Source of the DNA: Clostridia bacterium
Lineage (GTDB): Bacteria > Bacillota > Clostridia > Oscillospirales > Acutalibacteraceae
Assembly (NCBI GenBank): GCA_017517865.1
Contig: JAFWYB010000064.1
Coordinates: 1 to 55,749, forward strand
DNA: 55,749 nucleotides
Reading direction: 5' to 3'
The notes beneath the pieces were generated by a model. It was not told where the DNA came from. It made no database searches and worked only from the letters and a program-made list of their open reading frames with translations. Numbering within the stretch: position 1 is the stretch's first letter; every line of letters starts with the position of its first letter. Of this stretch, positions 25,860-34,580 are shown one piece after another. The position numbers and the translations under genes were made by a program.

Positions 25860-26462
25860 ATGAAAAAATCATTTAAAAAACTGTTTGCTGTTTTAACCGC
25901 CATTACAATTATTCTTTCTCTTTCGGTACCTGCTCTTGCCGCCTCGGTAAACAGGGATCAGGCAAAAACAATAGCGCTTGAGGATTCGGGTTTCAAAACA
26001 GATGACCTGATATATATCAAAGTAACAAGCGACAGCGAAGACGGAACAGCCGTCTGGGATGTTGAGTTTACAGCAGAAGCCCTCGGATTATACCACGAAT
26101 TTGATTACACAGTAAGAAAATCCGACGGTAAGATTCTTGACAAGGAATATGAGCTTGAAGCAATCCCCTTCTCCGGTACTGACGAAGTAATTGACAAAGA
26201 AGTAGCAAAGGGACTTGCGGTAAAAGAATTCAATATTCCTCTTGCAGAAGCAAAGTTTATTAAGGCTGAGACTGACATTGACGACGGTAATAAGGTTTAC
26301 GAAATAGAATTTGTCAGCGGTGACGTCAAGTACTCATGCGAAATAAATAAAAACGGCAGAGTAATTGAAAAAGAGGTTGACAGCATTGACACCTTTGAAG
26401 AAAAGCTTGAGATTACCTTTGCTCTCATCATTGCATGGATTCTTTCAATTTTCGGGAAATAA
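25860..26462 (+). CDS. Secreted PepSY-domain protein with C-terminal hydrophobic tail
   Basis: A 200-residue exported protein: signal peptide with cleavage near VPALAA (residue ~28), then two PepSY-type repeats (VNRDQAKTIALEDSGF and VIDKEVAKGLAVKEFNI starts). PepSY domains are often protease inhibitors or envelope regulators. The end, TFALIIAWILSIFGK, is hydrophobic and could anchor the protein. It sits downstream of the two-component pair after a terminator, with its own AAGGAAAGGTG ribosome site, and is plausibly that system's target. Confidence 0.82.
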   Translation: MKKSFKKLFAVLTAITIILSLSVPALAASVNRDQAKTIALEDSGFKTDDLIYIKVTSDSEDGTAVWDVEFTAEALGLYHEFDYTVRKSDGKILDKEYELEAIPFSGTDEVIDKEVAKGLAVKEFNIPLAEAKFIKAETDIDDGNKVYEIEFVSGDVKYSCEINKNGRVIEKEVDSIDTFEEKLEITFALIIAWILSIFGK

Positions 26463-26476
26463 TAAGAATTTATTTG

Positions 26477-26501
26477 AGGCGTCGGAATTTATCCGACGCC
26501 T
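26477..26501 (+). terminator. Terminator after the PepSY gene
   Basis: AGGCGTCGGA and TCCGACGCCT arms, 5-base loop, followed by TTACTGT. It lies 15 bases past the stop. Confidence 0.75.
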
Positions 26502-26564
26502 TTACTGTATATATGATACTGTACCGGTTGCAGAATCATAAGCTGAAAAAATTTTTAAAAACTA

Positions 26565-26626
26565 TTGACAATCAGATGTGTATGTGATATATTATAGTCA
26601 AGTTAACGATAATGATTATCATTATC
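26565..26626 (+). promoter_or_regulatory. perR promoter with Fur/Per box
   Basis: TTGACA (26565-26570), 17-base spacer, TATATT (26588-26593). At 26608-26626 is GATAATGATTATCATTATC, an essentially perfect palindromic Fur-family box, itself bracketed by two GTTAAC sites. Its position at the transcription start predicts autorepression of the downstream oxidative-stress operon. Confidence 0.8.
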
Positions 26627-26656
26627 AATTAAGTTAACAAAGAACGGAGTGATAAA

Positions 26657-27037
26657 ATGTCAGCTCTGCGAAATTCAAAGCAGCGCGACGCCGTACTCCG
26701 TGTTCTGAGCGAAAGGTATGACCACCCGACAGCCGAAGAGGTTTATATCTCAGTAAAAAAGGTTATTCCCTCGGTAAGTCTGGCGACGGTCTATCGAAAT
26801 CTGAAGCTTCTCGAAAGTGAAGGTATGATAATAAAAATCACCACACCTGAAAGCGACAGATTCGACGGTCACACCCACGAGCACTATCATTTCACCTGTA
26901 ACGAATGTAAACGGGTAATTGATCTGGAGCTTAGTGAGGGCTTAAACGTAAACGCCCTGCCGAAAAGCTTCGGCGGCAAAATAACCGGCCATGAGCTTAT
27001 GTTTTACGGATTATGCGAAGGCTGCAACAAAATCTAA
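26657..27037 (+). CDS. perR: Fur-family regulator, PerR-like
   Basis: A 126-residue Fur-family repressor: winged helix with [10 protein letters not shown], then metal site [14 protein letters not shown] with an aspartate in RFD and two histidines in HYH, ID in CKRVIDLE, and structural zinc cysteines in CNEC and CEGC. The RFD...HYH...(V/I)D pattern resembles the peroxide sensor PerR more than Fur. It is transcribed with a reverse rubrerythrin, which supports peroxide control. Fur proper remains possible, since the box upstream is Fur-like. Confidence 0.82.
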   Translation: MSALRNSKQRDAVLRVLSERYDHPTAEEVYISVKKVIPSVSLATVYRNLKLLESEGMIIKITTPESDRFDGHTHEHYHFTCNECKRVIDLELSEGLNVNALPKSFGGKITGHELMFYGLCEGCNKI

Positions 27038-27066
27038 AAAATTATAATTTATCGGAGGAAAAAGAA

Positions 27067-27606
27067 ATGAAAAAGTATTATTGTCCCGTATGCGGTTATG
27101 AAAGTGATGAAGCAATCGAAAAGTGCCCCATCTGTAAGGCAGCTATGAAGCAGAGAGAAGAAGGCGCAGGTATGGTCTGGGCTGCAGAGCACATCCTCGG
27201 CGTTGGTAAGGAAGCAAATGTACCCGAAGAAATTGTTATGGGTCTTCGCGATAACTTCAACGGCGAATGCTCAGAGGTTGGTATGTATCTCGCAATGGCT
27301 CGCGTTGCTCACAGAGAGGGATATCCCGAAATCGGTCTTTACTGGGAAAAGGCAGCTTATGAAGAAGCAGAACATGCAGCAAAGTTTGCTGAGCTTCTCG
27401 GTGAGGTTGTAACTGCAAGCACAAAGAAAAACCTTGAAATGAGAGTCGCTGCCGAAAACGGTGCAACTCAGGGTAAATTTGATCTTGCTAAAATGGCTAA
27501 GGAGCACGGTCTTGATGCTATACACGATACCGTTCATGAAATGGCACGTGACGAAGCAAGACACGGTAAGGCTTTCGAAGGTCTTCTTAACAGATATTTC
27601 AAATAA
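27067..27606 (+). CDS. rbr: Reverse rubrerythrin
   Basis: A 179-residue peroxidase reducing hydrogen peroxide to water with rubredoxin-delivered electrons. The rubredoxin-like [Fe(SCys)4] domain comes first (C6, C9, C20, C23), followed by a ferritin-like diiron domain with EXXH-type motifs (EEAEHAAKF and [14 protein letters not shown]). This order is the reverse of classical rubrerythrin and typical of clostridial revRbr. ATG at 27067 has GGAGG ten bases upstream; it lies 29 bases after the perR stop. The rubredoxin encoded at 28872 is a likely partner. Confidence 0.93.
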   Translation: MKKYYCPVCGYESDEAIEKCPICKAAMKQREEGAGMVWAAEHILGVGKEANVPEEIVMGLRDNFNGECSEVGMYLAMARVAHREGYPEIGLYWEKAAYEEAEHAAKFAELLGEVVTASTKKNLEMRVAAENGATQGKFDLAKMAKEHGLDAIHDTVHEMARDEARHGKAFEGLLNRYFK

Positions 27607-27618
27607 GCAATAACTGAT

Positions 27619-28080
27619 ATGGATTTTTTCAAAAGAAAGCATCAGCCATCTGAGAAAACGGAGATTTTGTTCGTTCAATGCGGTTCAAGTTTTTTCAGAA
27701 TATGCGAAAAATCCGACGGAACACACAGCATATTATTTTGTGCAGGGCATTTATTTAAAAATAGTTTTTATGAAAATGCAATGGAAGAACTGCTTTGCCC
27801 TGACATCGTAGTGAACGAAGCGTTTAGACTCATTAAAAAACATTCGGTGTTTGACATACTTGATGGCGTTAAGCGGAGCGAATACAGAGATATTGAGTGT
27901 TATATGGGTTATACCCTGGCTGTTCGTTGTAACTACGCTGATTTACAATACGAATTCTGCGATACAACCGGCTCCTGCTACGAAAAATCCTCTGATAAAG
28001 ATACTCAGCTTTGTATGTTACGTCTTATATCAGAGCTTACAGAGTTATATTTCCTTGTTCAACAAAAGAAAATTGCTTAG
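27619..28080 (+). CDS. Hypothetical protein in the oxidative-stress operon
   Basis: A 153-residue soluble protein without a recognised domain. It is rich in cysteine and aromatic residues: single cysteines in FVQCGSSFF, ILFCAGHLF, ELLCPDIV, IECYMGY, AVRCNY and CDTTGSC, but no CXXC pair typical of zinc or iron-sulfur sites. It begins 12 bases after the reverse rubrerythrin stop, so it is probably co-transcribed. The ribosome site is weak. Function unknown. Confidence 0.6.
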   Translation: MDFFKRKHQPSEKTEILFVQCGSSFFRICEKSDGTHSILFCAGHLFKNSFYENAMEELLCPDIVVNEAFRLIKKHSVFDILDGVKRSEYRDIECYMGYTLAVRCNYADLQYEFCDTTGSCYEKSSDKDTQLCMLRLISELTELYFLVQQKKIA

Positions 28081-28106
28081 TAAGCATGAGTCTTTGGAAA
28101 CTGTAT

Positions 28107-28214
28107 AGCTTAAGGGCATCTTAAGCTCCGTCAGACACTCGGTCATTTAACTTATACGGGAAAATACAATCCCTGCATAAGAAAAGCAAGCGGGGATACG
28201 TAAAACGTATCCCC
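28107..28214 (+). terminator. Two hairpins between the rubrerythrin and desulfoferrodoxin gene groups
   Basis: AGCTTAAG/CTTAAGCT at 28107-28127 with a 5-base loop, and GGGGATACG/CGTATCCCC at 28192-28214 followed by TATTTACTTT. The second looks like a terminator, so the genes from 28239 may have their own promoter. No gene is supported in 28081-28238. Confidence 0.6.
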
Positions 28215-28238
28215 TATTTACTTTAAGGAGTGTAAATT

Positions 28239-28433
28239 ATGTTTGATTATACTATCTGCAACTGCAAGAAGGTTACTTATTTCGATGTCGAAGATGCATT
28301 AAGAAACTTCAAAAATTTTAATGACGTAGAAAAAAACTTCGAAGAGGTTCAGAAAATCACCCACTGCACAACCGGTTGCGGCGGTTGCCACGAAAAAATA
28401 CTTGATGCTATTTCTGAAATAATGAGTAAATAA
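28239..28433 (+). CDS. BFD-like [2Fe-2S]-binding small protein
   Basis: A 64-residue protein of the BFD-like [2Fe-2S] domain family. Four cysteines are arranged as CNC near residues 8-10 and CTTGCGGC near 43-50, where C-x-C plus C-x2-C ligation is expected. In other bacteria such domains deliver or store iron or pass electrons. AAGGAG precedes the ATG. Placed before desulfoferrodoxin and rubredoxin, it likely takes part in iron or redox handling during oxygen stress. Confidence 0.78.
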   Translation: MFDYTICNCKKVTYFDVEDALRNFKNFNDVEKNFEEVQKITHCTTGCGGCHEKILDAISEIMSK

Positions 28434-28470
28434 CCCGAATCTGATTAAAATATACCAGGAGGTAATAATT

Positions 28471-28851
28471 ATGAATGATATAAAATTCTTTGTTTGTGAG
28501 CATTGCGGCAACCTTGTTGCAGTTATCAACGATGCAAAGGTACCGATGATGTGCTGCGGTCAAAAAATGACACAGCTTATCCCCGGCACTGTTGAAGCAA
28601 GTGTAGAAAAGCACCTTCCCGTTGCCGTAATTGACGGCAACAAGGTAAAGGTTGAAATCGGTTCTGTTTCACATCCAATGACTGAAGAGCACAGCATACT
28701 TTGGGTATATCTCCTAACCGATAAAGGCGGCCAGCTGAAGTTCCTCTCAGCAGGTGAGGCTCCGTGTGCAGAGTTTGCACTTCTTAACGAAAAAGCTGTT
28801 GCGGTTTATGCTTACTGCAACCTTCACGGCTTGTGGAAAACCGAAATATAA
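28471..28851 (+). CDS. dfx: Desulfoferrodoxin / superoxide reductase
   Basis: A 126-residue superoxide reductase. The N-terminal desulforedoxin-type centre I has C9, C12, C28, C29. The catalytic Fe(His)4(Cys) centre II ligands lie in EKHLPV, GSVSHPMTEEHSI and CNLHGLW. It reduces superoxide to peroxide without making oxygen, suiting an anaerobe; peroxide would then go to the reverse rubrerythrin. GGAGG precedes the start; rubredoxin follows 20 bases after the stop. Confidence 0.94.
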   Translation: MNDIKFFVCEHCGNLVAVINDAKVPMMCCGQKMTQLIPGTVEASVEKHLPVAVIDGNKVKVEIGSVSHPMTEEHSILWVYLLTDKGGQLKFLSAGEAPCAEFALLNEKAVAVYAYCNLHGLWKTEI

Positions 28852-28871
28852 ACTGAACAGGAGGATATTTT

Positions 28872-29027
28872 ATGAAAAAATACATTTGCCCCTGCGGATA
28901 TGTTTACGACCCTGAGCTCGGTGACCCGGAAAACGGTGTGGCACCCGGCACACTGTGGGAAAACGTACCAGAGGATTGGGTTTGTCCTACTTGCGGACTG
29001 GGTAAAGATATGTTTGAGGAAGAATAA
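28872..29027 (+). CDS. rd: Rubredoxin
   Basis: A 51-residue electron carrier, typical length, with the iron ligands C6 and C8 and C38 and C41 ([12 protein letters not shown] and WVCPTCGLG). Note the first pair is C-x-C rather than the usual C-x2-C: one residue between the two cysteines is missing compared with standard rubredoxin. GAGG precedes the ATG by about eight bases. Last gene of the desulfoferrodoxin group, likely supplying electrons to superoxide reductase and rubrerythrin. Confidence 0.9.
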   Translation: MKKYICPCGYVYDPELGDPENGVAPGTLWENVPEDWVCPTCGLGKDMFEEE

Positions 29028-29060
29028 TAACATATTTGAACAGCAGCTATATTATACTGA

Positions 29061-29085
29061 AAGACGGCTCAGCTTGAGCCGTCTT
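29061..29085 (+). terminator. Terminator after rubredoxin
   Basis: AAGACGGCTCA and TGAGCCGTCTT, a perfect 11-base-pair stem with a 3-base loop, followed by CAGCTTTT. Confidence 0.82.
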
Positions 29086-29212
29086 CAGCTTTTAAAAGCT
29101 TTGTTATTCCGTTTGAACAGTTTACAGTTTGTACACAATATCGAAATAATCTAATCTAATTTAAATGATATTTTTATTGTGTATAGATATTTCCAATATG
29201 GAGGTAGTTAAA

Positions 29213-30760
29213 ATGAAACATTTTAAACAAATTGTCAGTGTTATGCTTACTTTGCTTGTAATTTTTTCTTGTTGCAGCTCAGCATTAGCAGTGGCAGCAG
29301 AGGTACAGCCCGAGGAAAAACAGTATCCGATAGTTTATGTTACAGGCTTCGGTACAACAAATCTCTATTATGCAGATGATCCTGAAAAGAAATCTCTTTT
29401 CTACCCGATTGATACCGACAGAATTTTAGGTAATCTCGGTAATGTTGGCGATTACATAATGACATCTATCATAAACCTTGAGCCCGATCTTCTTTACACG
29501 GTACTTTATGAATTCCTTATGGACAGCTGCGGAATGCTTTCTATGGGTGATGACGGTAAATCACCTGTTGACGGTGTTACAGTTGATCCTCTCACACTTA
29601 ATTACGAGGAGTCCGGCGGCGGAAAGTATGCTTTCCATTACGATTTCCGTCTCAATCCTTACGATATTCTTCCTCGCCTGAGAGAGCATATTGCAATGGT
29701 TAAGGAAGCAACAGGTGCCGAGAAGGTTGAGCTTGTTGCATCAAGCTACGGTGCAACAGTTGCAATGACATATCTCGACGAATATAAGGATGACCTTGAT
29801 GACATTGATTCAGTTCTTTTCTGCGTACCCACTCTTGGCGGTATCGACTTCCTGAGTGAAATCTTCTGTGACGAATTATATGTTGATCCCCTTGCAGTAC
29901 AGGACTTTGTAAGCGGTACAATCGGTGCGGAAGGCTTCGGAATTTATCTTAGCATTCTCGACAAAGCAGGCCTTCTTGACATTATTGTTCAGGCTCTTCT
30001 CGTTCCCGTTTTACGCGAGGCTGTTCTTGATGCATTGGTAGCTTTTGCCCGTGATTGCGTAGCCACTATCCCTGCCGCATGGACCTGTGTTCGTGATAAG
30101 AACTTTGATAAGGCACTCGCTACTATGTTCGGCGAAGATTATGCTGACGAAAACCACAAAAACGCTGTTCTTGTTGAAGGCGTTCAGAAATTCCGTAAGA
30201 ACATTATGCTCAGACAGACCGAAATTATCGATCAGACAATTGCAAACTATTCTGATATGCATGTGGCAGTTATCAGTAAGTACGGTTCAGCCCCTATCCC
30301 CATCGGTAGTGACGGAGATAAGATGAATGACGGTCTTGTAACACTGGAAAGCTCAAGCTTTGGTGCAACCTGAGGCCTTAATGCAGAAAAGCTTCCCGAC
30401 GGATATGAGCAGGCCCTTTATACAGATTACAACTTCATTTCACCTGACGGCTGGCTTGATGTTTCAACAGGTAAGCTTCCCTTCACAACCTGGTATCTCA
30501 AGGGTCTTGGCCATATGAAACAGAATGACGGATATTGGGTACTTATCAACAAGATAGTACACCGAGACCTCACCGTGTTTACAGACCCGAATACTCCCCA
30601 GTTCCAGGAGGTTCCCGAAGATGATCCTCAGGCACTTGTGTCCATGAAGGATGCTGAGTCAAAGAAAAATACAACAATTTTCGAAGACATCATTGCTCTC
30701 ATCAAGCATTTAATCTCAAAGGTTTTTGATCCGATCCGAAAGCTGTTCAACAAAATATAA
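29213..30760 (+). pseudogene. Secreted alpha/beta-hydrolase (lipase-like) interrupted by an in-frame TGA
   Basis: An exported lipase-like protein of 515 codons with an in-frame TGA at 30371-30373 (codon 387). The reading frame continues in phase afterwards with clearly coding sequence. Signal peptide: residues ~1-30 (LLVIFSCCSSALAVAAEV). The hydrolase domain opens with PIVYVTGFGTTN and has a nucleophile elbow VASSYGATVAM with S178. A histidine in LKGLGHMKQN, a candidate for the catalytic triad, lies after the TGA, so the truncated product would probably be inactive. The end, IIALIKHLISKVFDPIRKLF, is an amphipathic tail like that of the giant secreted protein. ATG at 29213 has GGAGG nine bases upstream. 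A sequencing error or true nonsense mutation is likelier than recoding. Confidence 0.75.
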
Positions 30761-30783
30761 GCTAATTAAAACTAAATAATTTA

Positions 30784-30813
30784 ACAACCGTCTTTCAAAC
30801 GAAAGACGGTTGT
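30784..30813. terminator. Bidirectional terminator after the lipase gene
   Basis: A 13-base-pair perfect stem (ACAACCGTCTTTC and complement) with loop AAAC, followed by TCTCTTT. It also lies downstream of the minus-strand beta-helix gene. Confidence 0.8.
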
Positions 30814-30914
30814 TCTCTTTGCAAAAACTACCCTTGACAGCATACTGACCTTCTGAGTAAGTGAAAAATTAGCTGAACGTTATGTCAGTCTCTGTTGTTT
30901 AAAAAATAAACATA

Positions 30915-31838
30915 TCAATCATCTGCATTGACAGAATCTACAAAAATATTATCTTCAGAAGACAAAGCCGTTTTTTTCGGATTATCAAAAATGATACTGT
31001 AATTCGGGGAATCGGTTTGCTTATTTAAAATAAATATATTTTTCTTTATTTCTACGTTGTAAACCATCGATCTGAAGGTTATATATCCCCTGCTTTTTCC
31101 GTTCAGACTGCAAGGACCGTCAAAAATATTGTTTTCAATCAGAATATTGTTGTGCCCACAGTCTCCGTGATGTCCGATTGCGGGAAAACCTGCACATTTA
31201 AATATGTTATTTCTGATAGTGATATTACAGCAAACCGTATCATCCTTGCAAAAGTCTACAAGAGTACCCCGGCAATTATAAACGGGGCCGTAAGAGCCGT
31301 CACGTGCAAGATCGAGCTGTATCTGTTCATTGTAAAGATTTTCAGCTGTTACCGTATATGTAGGTCCATCAAAAACACAGTTTTTGATAACTGCATTCTC
31401 TGTTGAATTTATCTCAATCATATGCCACAAAGCACAGTTGCGAAAACGGCATCCGTCAATGCAAATATTTCTGCAATGAACCGTATTCAAAAGCGTAGAG
31501 TGCTCAGTAAGGTTTTTATTACCGTCAAATACTCCCCCGCTGATCAGCACATCGTGAGTTCCCTCATAACCGCCCCATTCCGGTTCCGAATATGAAGCGA
31601 GCAGATATCTTGTAAGCGAATCACACTTATCACTTCTCAGAATTACAGCATTGTCAGACAGCTTAAAAACCTGATCGGAATAAAATATAAGCGTAGCAGA
31701 AACCAGATAAGTTCCGTCCGGAAAATATACCGTCCCTCCGTCCTTGACGGAATCTATACATTCCTGCAATGCCTTGGTATCATCGTGTATACCGTCACCG
31801 TAAACGTTTTTGTTATCCGTTACCTTTATAAAATTCAT
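30915..31838 (-). CDS. Right-handed beta-helix (pectate-lyase/GH28-like) protein
   Basis: A 307-residue protein of the pectate_lyase_3 type. The N-terminus VYGDGIHDDTKALQECID and VYFPDGTYLVS are diagnostic. The remainder is a parallel beta-helix with repeated rungs (ISGGVFDGN, IDGCRFRNC, IKNCVFDGP, IRNNIFKC, IENNIFDGP, IKKNIFIL). No signal peptide, so it acts inside the cell or leaves by another route. GH28-type Asp clusters are not obvious, so it may be a lyase, epimerase or lectin-like scaffold. Next to it lies a dead sugar symporter, suggesting a partly decayed carbohydrate locus. Confidence 0.78.
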   Translation of the reverse strand: MNFIKVTDNKNVYGDGIHDDTKALQECIDSVKDGGTVYFPDGTYLVSATLIFYSDQVFKLSDNAVILRSDKCDSLTRYLLASYSEPEWGGYEGTHDVLISGGVFDGNKNLTEHSTLLNTVHCRNICIDGCRFRNCALWHMIEINSTENAVIKNCVFDGPTYTVTAENLYNEQIQLDLARDGSYGPVYNCRGTLVDFCKDDTVCCNITIRNNIFKCAGFPAIGHHGDCGHNNILIENNIFDGPCSLNGKSRGYITFRSMVYNVEIKKNIFILNKQTDSPNYSIIFDNPKKTALSSEDNIFVDSVNADD

Positions 31839-31942
31839 AATTGATACCTCTTATTATAACATCTTTAGCCGTGAGTTACCTCAGTAACTGCTGCTTCCTC
31901 AAAAAACGGCTGTCAAGTTTACAGCCTTTTTTAATCTTAATA

Positions 31943-32808
31943 TCAGTTAGCCTTCTCAGACTCAATAACAATATTTTCTTTGTGGCGTTTGGCTCTGATT
32001 TCATCAAGCTCGCGGTACATCTGCTCTTTCTTTTCTCCTTCAACGTTGTAGAAGAACTTAAGAATAAGTGCCTTAAGAACATTAGCTGTTGTATATCCGA
32101 AGAGAAGGAAGCCGAGAATCCATAAGCAAACATTAAGATAATTGGGCTGAGCTTGCATTGTCTTAACAAGATCCTTTTCGTTTGAGGAAAGATATCCTAC
32201 TGCGGCAACATAAAGGGAAGAGATACATCCTTGACGTAGTTACAGAATGTGTTGATCCAACCGGGAACGATGCCCTGAACGGCTTCGATTCTGTCGCCCG
32301 TCTGCCATTCAAGATAGTCGAGAAATTCAACGTCGAAGTGAGATTTTGAAAGTTCCTGAATACCAATACCGATACCGAAAACGAAATAGAATACGTAGAA
32401 GAATATGCTGTTCCATCCCTCAGGCACATAGAAATATAGTGCCGTAATTGCAAAGATAGGAATAAGACAGATGAAATACCAATGACGGTAGCGTCCGAAG
32501 CGGGTTTTCCAATGCTGAACAACATAACCGGTAACAACACCCATTACAAGACCCAAAATCATCGTAAGTGTAGTTTAAAAAGCTGAGATCGATGCAATTT
32601 ACGTTGCACTTACACCGAAGGGACCGAAGTAAAGCTCGAGAAGGAAGGTTGTTGCAAGTGTACCTGTAAGAGTTGTACCGAACTGACTTCCTGCTCGTGA
32701 AAGCATAATACAAATATACTCAAGCCTTGTTATATACTTACCATCGTTGCCTGAAAGAGCACCTTCAGGCGCTTCAGATAAGGTTTTGGGTTTGTTCTTA
32801 GACATCAT
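31943..32808 (-). pseudogene. Decayed GPH/MFS-type sugar:cation symporter
   Basis: Fragments of one transporter gene. The N-terminal piece (to 32599) reads into FGPFGVSAT, then in-frame TAA codons at 32599-32601 and 32575-32577 interrupt it. The frame continues as LGLVMGVVTGYVVQHWKTRFGRYRHW with more membrane helices to a TAG at 32197. A frameshift near 32200-32230 leads into the last piece, VGYLSSNEKDL to the charged C-terminus at 31943. At about 288 codons it lacks roughly a third of a normal ~450-residue GPH symporter, so there is also an internal deletion. Not functional as read. Confidence 0.75.
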
Positions 32809-32904
32809 ATCAACTCAGATAACATAATTTAGTTAATATTAACATTATTTTTCATAACAATCAAGTAATTTGGTAAATTAACACAATAAATTAAAAATTA
32901 TTGA

Positions 32905-32933
32905 TTGTATAACTCTGACAGCTGTGGTATAAT
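32905..32933 (+). promoter_or_regulatory. Promoter of the phosphoesterase gene
   Basis: TTGTAT at 32905-32910, 17-base spacer, TATAAT at 32928-32933; the start codon is about 90 bases downstream. Confidence 0.55.
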
Positions 32934-33024
32934 GGCTTAAAATCATAGTAAAAACACCGTTTCCTGTTAAGCTGTGATTAACCGTAGTATAAGCTTTATT
33001 GCTTTTATAATAAAGGAGTTCAAT

Positions 33025-34425
33025 ATGATTTACAGTTTTTATCACATCACCGATGTTCATTATTACAGCAAAAGAAACTTTGCTTGCGACTGGCGCACAT
33101 TTCCTCAACCTAATTCCCAGGTTTGCATACTTAAAAGCGAAGAAGCCTTTAAAAAAGCTCTTGAAACAGTTGAAGCGGATAAGGATACGAGCACCGTTAT
33201 TATAACAGGTGACCTTACAAATCACGGCGAGTCCTACAGCCACGAGGAGGTGCGGAATTTACTTCAGAAATTTACTGAAGGCGGAGGCAATCCCTACGTT
33301 TACACAGACAATCACGACTATCCTTATTTCCCTATATACGGCTACGGTGAAAACGGAGAAAAGGTACCTACAGAGCATCTTCCCGAAAAAGAAGTAAAAG
33401 AAATGTACCGCCCATACGGCAGAGATAAAGCCTTTGATACGTATGAAGGCGACGACACTACATATATTGCTGAAATTTTACCCGGTCTTTATTATATTGC
33501 TATGGGCTACTGTGCAGAGGATGACGAAGAGTATTACAATCCATATTTCACCGACGAGCTTATGAACTGGGTCAAAGGTCATATAGAAAAGGTCAAGGAA
33601 AAAGGCGGCACTGTTATCTGCAGTACCCACAGACCCGTTATTGCACCATCCCCCGCTTATGCAATTGTCGGCAAAGGACACTGTTTCCCTGACGGTGAAA
33701 GAAGAATGAAGGAGCTTGCCGATATGGGTATAAGGCTCTTTTTCAGCGGTCATTCACACATTCAGTGTATGAAAGAAATCACAAGCGAAAAGGGCAACAG
33801 AATTTACAGCGTACAAACCTCTTCCATTGCCGCCTTTCCGCCTAAAATGAGAAAGATAACCATTGATACGGATAAAGCTACAGCAGACATTAAAACTATA
33901 GATATAGAGCTTTCCGGCCTTGGAATGAGCTTCACAGAATATGCTAAAAAAGGTTTTCTCGGTATAATTGAAAAAATTCCCTATAATATGGAGCACGATG
34001 TTGAGGCTTTCGCAAATACCGACGGCGGTATTTCAGTTCCCAAGGATCTCATTTTAAAGCATCCGAAAACAGTAATGTTCCTCGGCAGAAAACTTAACGG
34101 TCTTACCTATGCAAAGGTGGCAAAATTTTCAAAGAAATATCACGACCTTAAGGAAAATGACCTTGCAGATAAAAAAGACAAAAAGTTTGTAGACCTTGTA
34201 TTAGAGCTTGTGACTAACCTTTACCGCGGCAACGCCTCTTATTCGCACGATACAGTTGAATATAAAATAACTATGGGTACCTTCAGAAAAATCGAAAAGC
34301 TGCTTTCGGTTTTACGCATAGATTCAAAAAAACTTCTGAACGGATACAGCTTAGAAGAATTTATTGAGCCTCTGCTTTATAAGAACGGTCCGGACGACGA
34401 TAACGCTACGGTTGACATAAAATAA
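33025..34425 (+). CDS. Calcineurin-like metallophosphoesterase (large)
   Basis: A 466-residue cytosolic phosphoesterase. Metal-binding motifs are ITDVHYY near residue 8, GDLTNHGES, DNHDYPY (with D replacing the usual G of GNHD), the histidine in CSTHRPV, and SGHSHIQ. A ~150-residue C-terminal region without obvious domain follows. No signal peptide. ATG at 33025 is chosen because AAAGGAG is seven bases upstream; an in-frame start at 32974 has none. Substrate unknown. Confidence 0.82.
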   Translation: MIYSFYHITDVHYYSKRNFACDWRTFPQPNSQVCILKSEEAFKKALETVEADKDTSTVIITGDLTNHGESYSHEEVRNLLQKFTEGGGNPYVYTDNHDYPYFPIYGYGENGEKVPTEHLPEKEVKEMYRPYGRDKAFDTYEGDDTTYIAEILPGLYYIAMGYCAEDDEEYYNPYFTDELMNWVKGHIEKVKEKGGTVICSTHRPVIAPSPAYAIVGKGHCFPDGERRMKELADMGIRLFFSGHSHIQCMKEITSEKGNRIYSVQTSSIAAFPPKMRKITIDTDKATADIKTIDIELSGLGMSFTEYAKKGFLGIIEKIPYNMEHDVEAFANTDGGISVPKDLILKHPKTVMFLGRKLNGLTYAKVAKFSKKYHDLKENDLADKKDKKFVDLVLELVTNLYRGNASYSHDTVEYKITMGTFRKIEKLLSVLRIDSKKLLNGYSLEEFIEPLLYKNGPDDDNATVDIK

Positions 34426-34440
34426 GAAGCATTAAACAAG

Positions 34441-34580
34441 TTACCCGAAAAGGAAAAAGCGCTGTTGCCAATTATGCACTTACTTACACAAGCACCGGCA
34501 ATTCTGACAGCTTCATATACGATATATTTAAAATGAAAATGATAGTGAAAAGCACGACTTACAACAATGTAGGCCGTGCT
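34441..34580 (+). pseudogene. Remnant of DUF6809 gene and cassette terminator (cassette copy 4)
   Basis: Bases 34444-34459 are identical to part of the DUF6809 gene of copy 2 (CCCGAAAAGGAAAAAG), and AATTCTGACAGCTTCATAT at about 34500-34518 matches copy 1 at 18 of 19 positions. Between them codons have been lost and changed. It is followed at 34551-34580 by a hairpin (AGCACG/CGTGCT, then TTACTTTTT) resembling the tnpV terminator of copy 1. So the middle of the cassette, including tnpV, has been deleted here. No other gene is supported in 34426-34807. Confidence 0.65.

Noticed and set aside
30371-30420. TGA in the lipase as selenocysteine or altered genetic code
   Set aside because: Many genes here end normally in TGA, no selenocysteine-insertion hairpin of the expected form and distance is evident, and the neighbouring genes show ordinary decay mutations. 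A GGCCT/AGGCC pairing exists downstream but the loop is about 30 bases and unlike a known SECIS.
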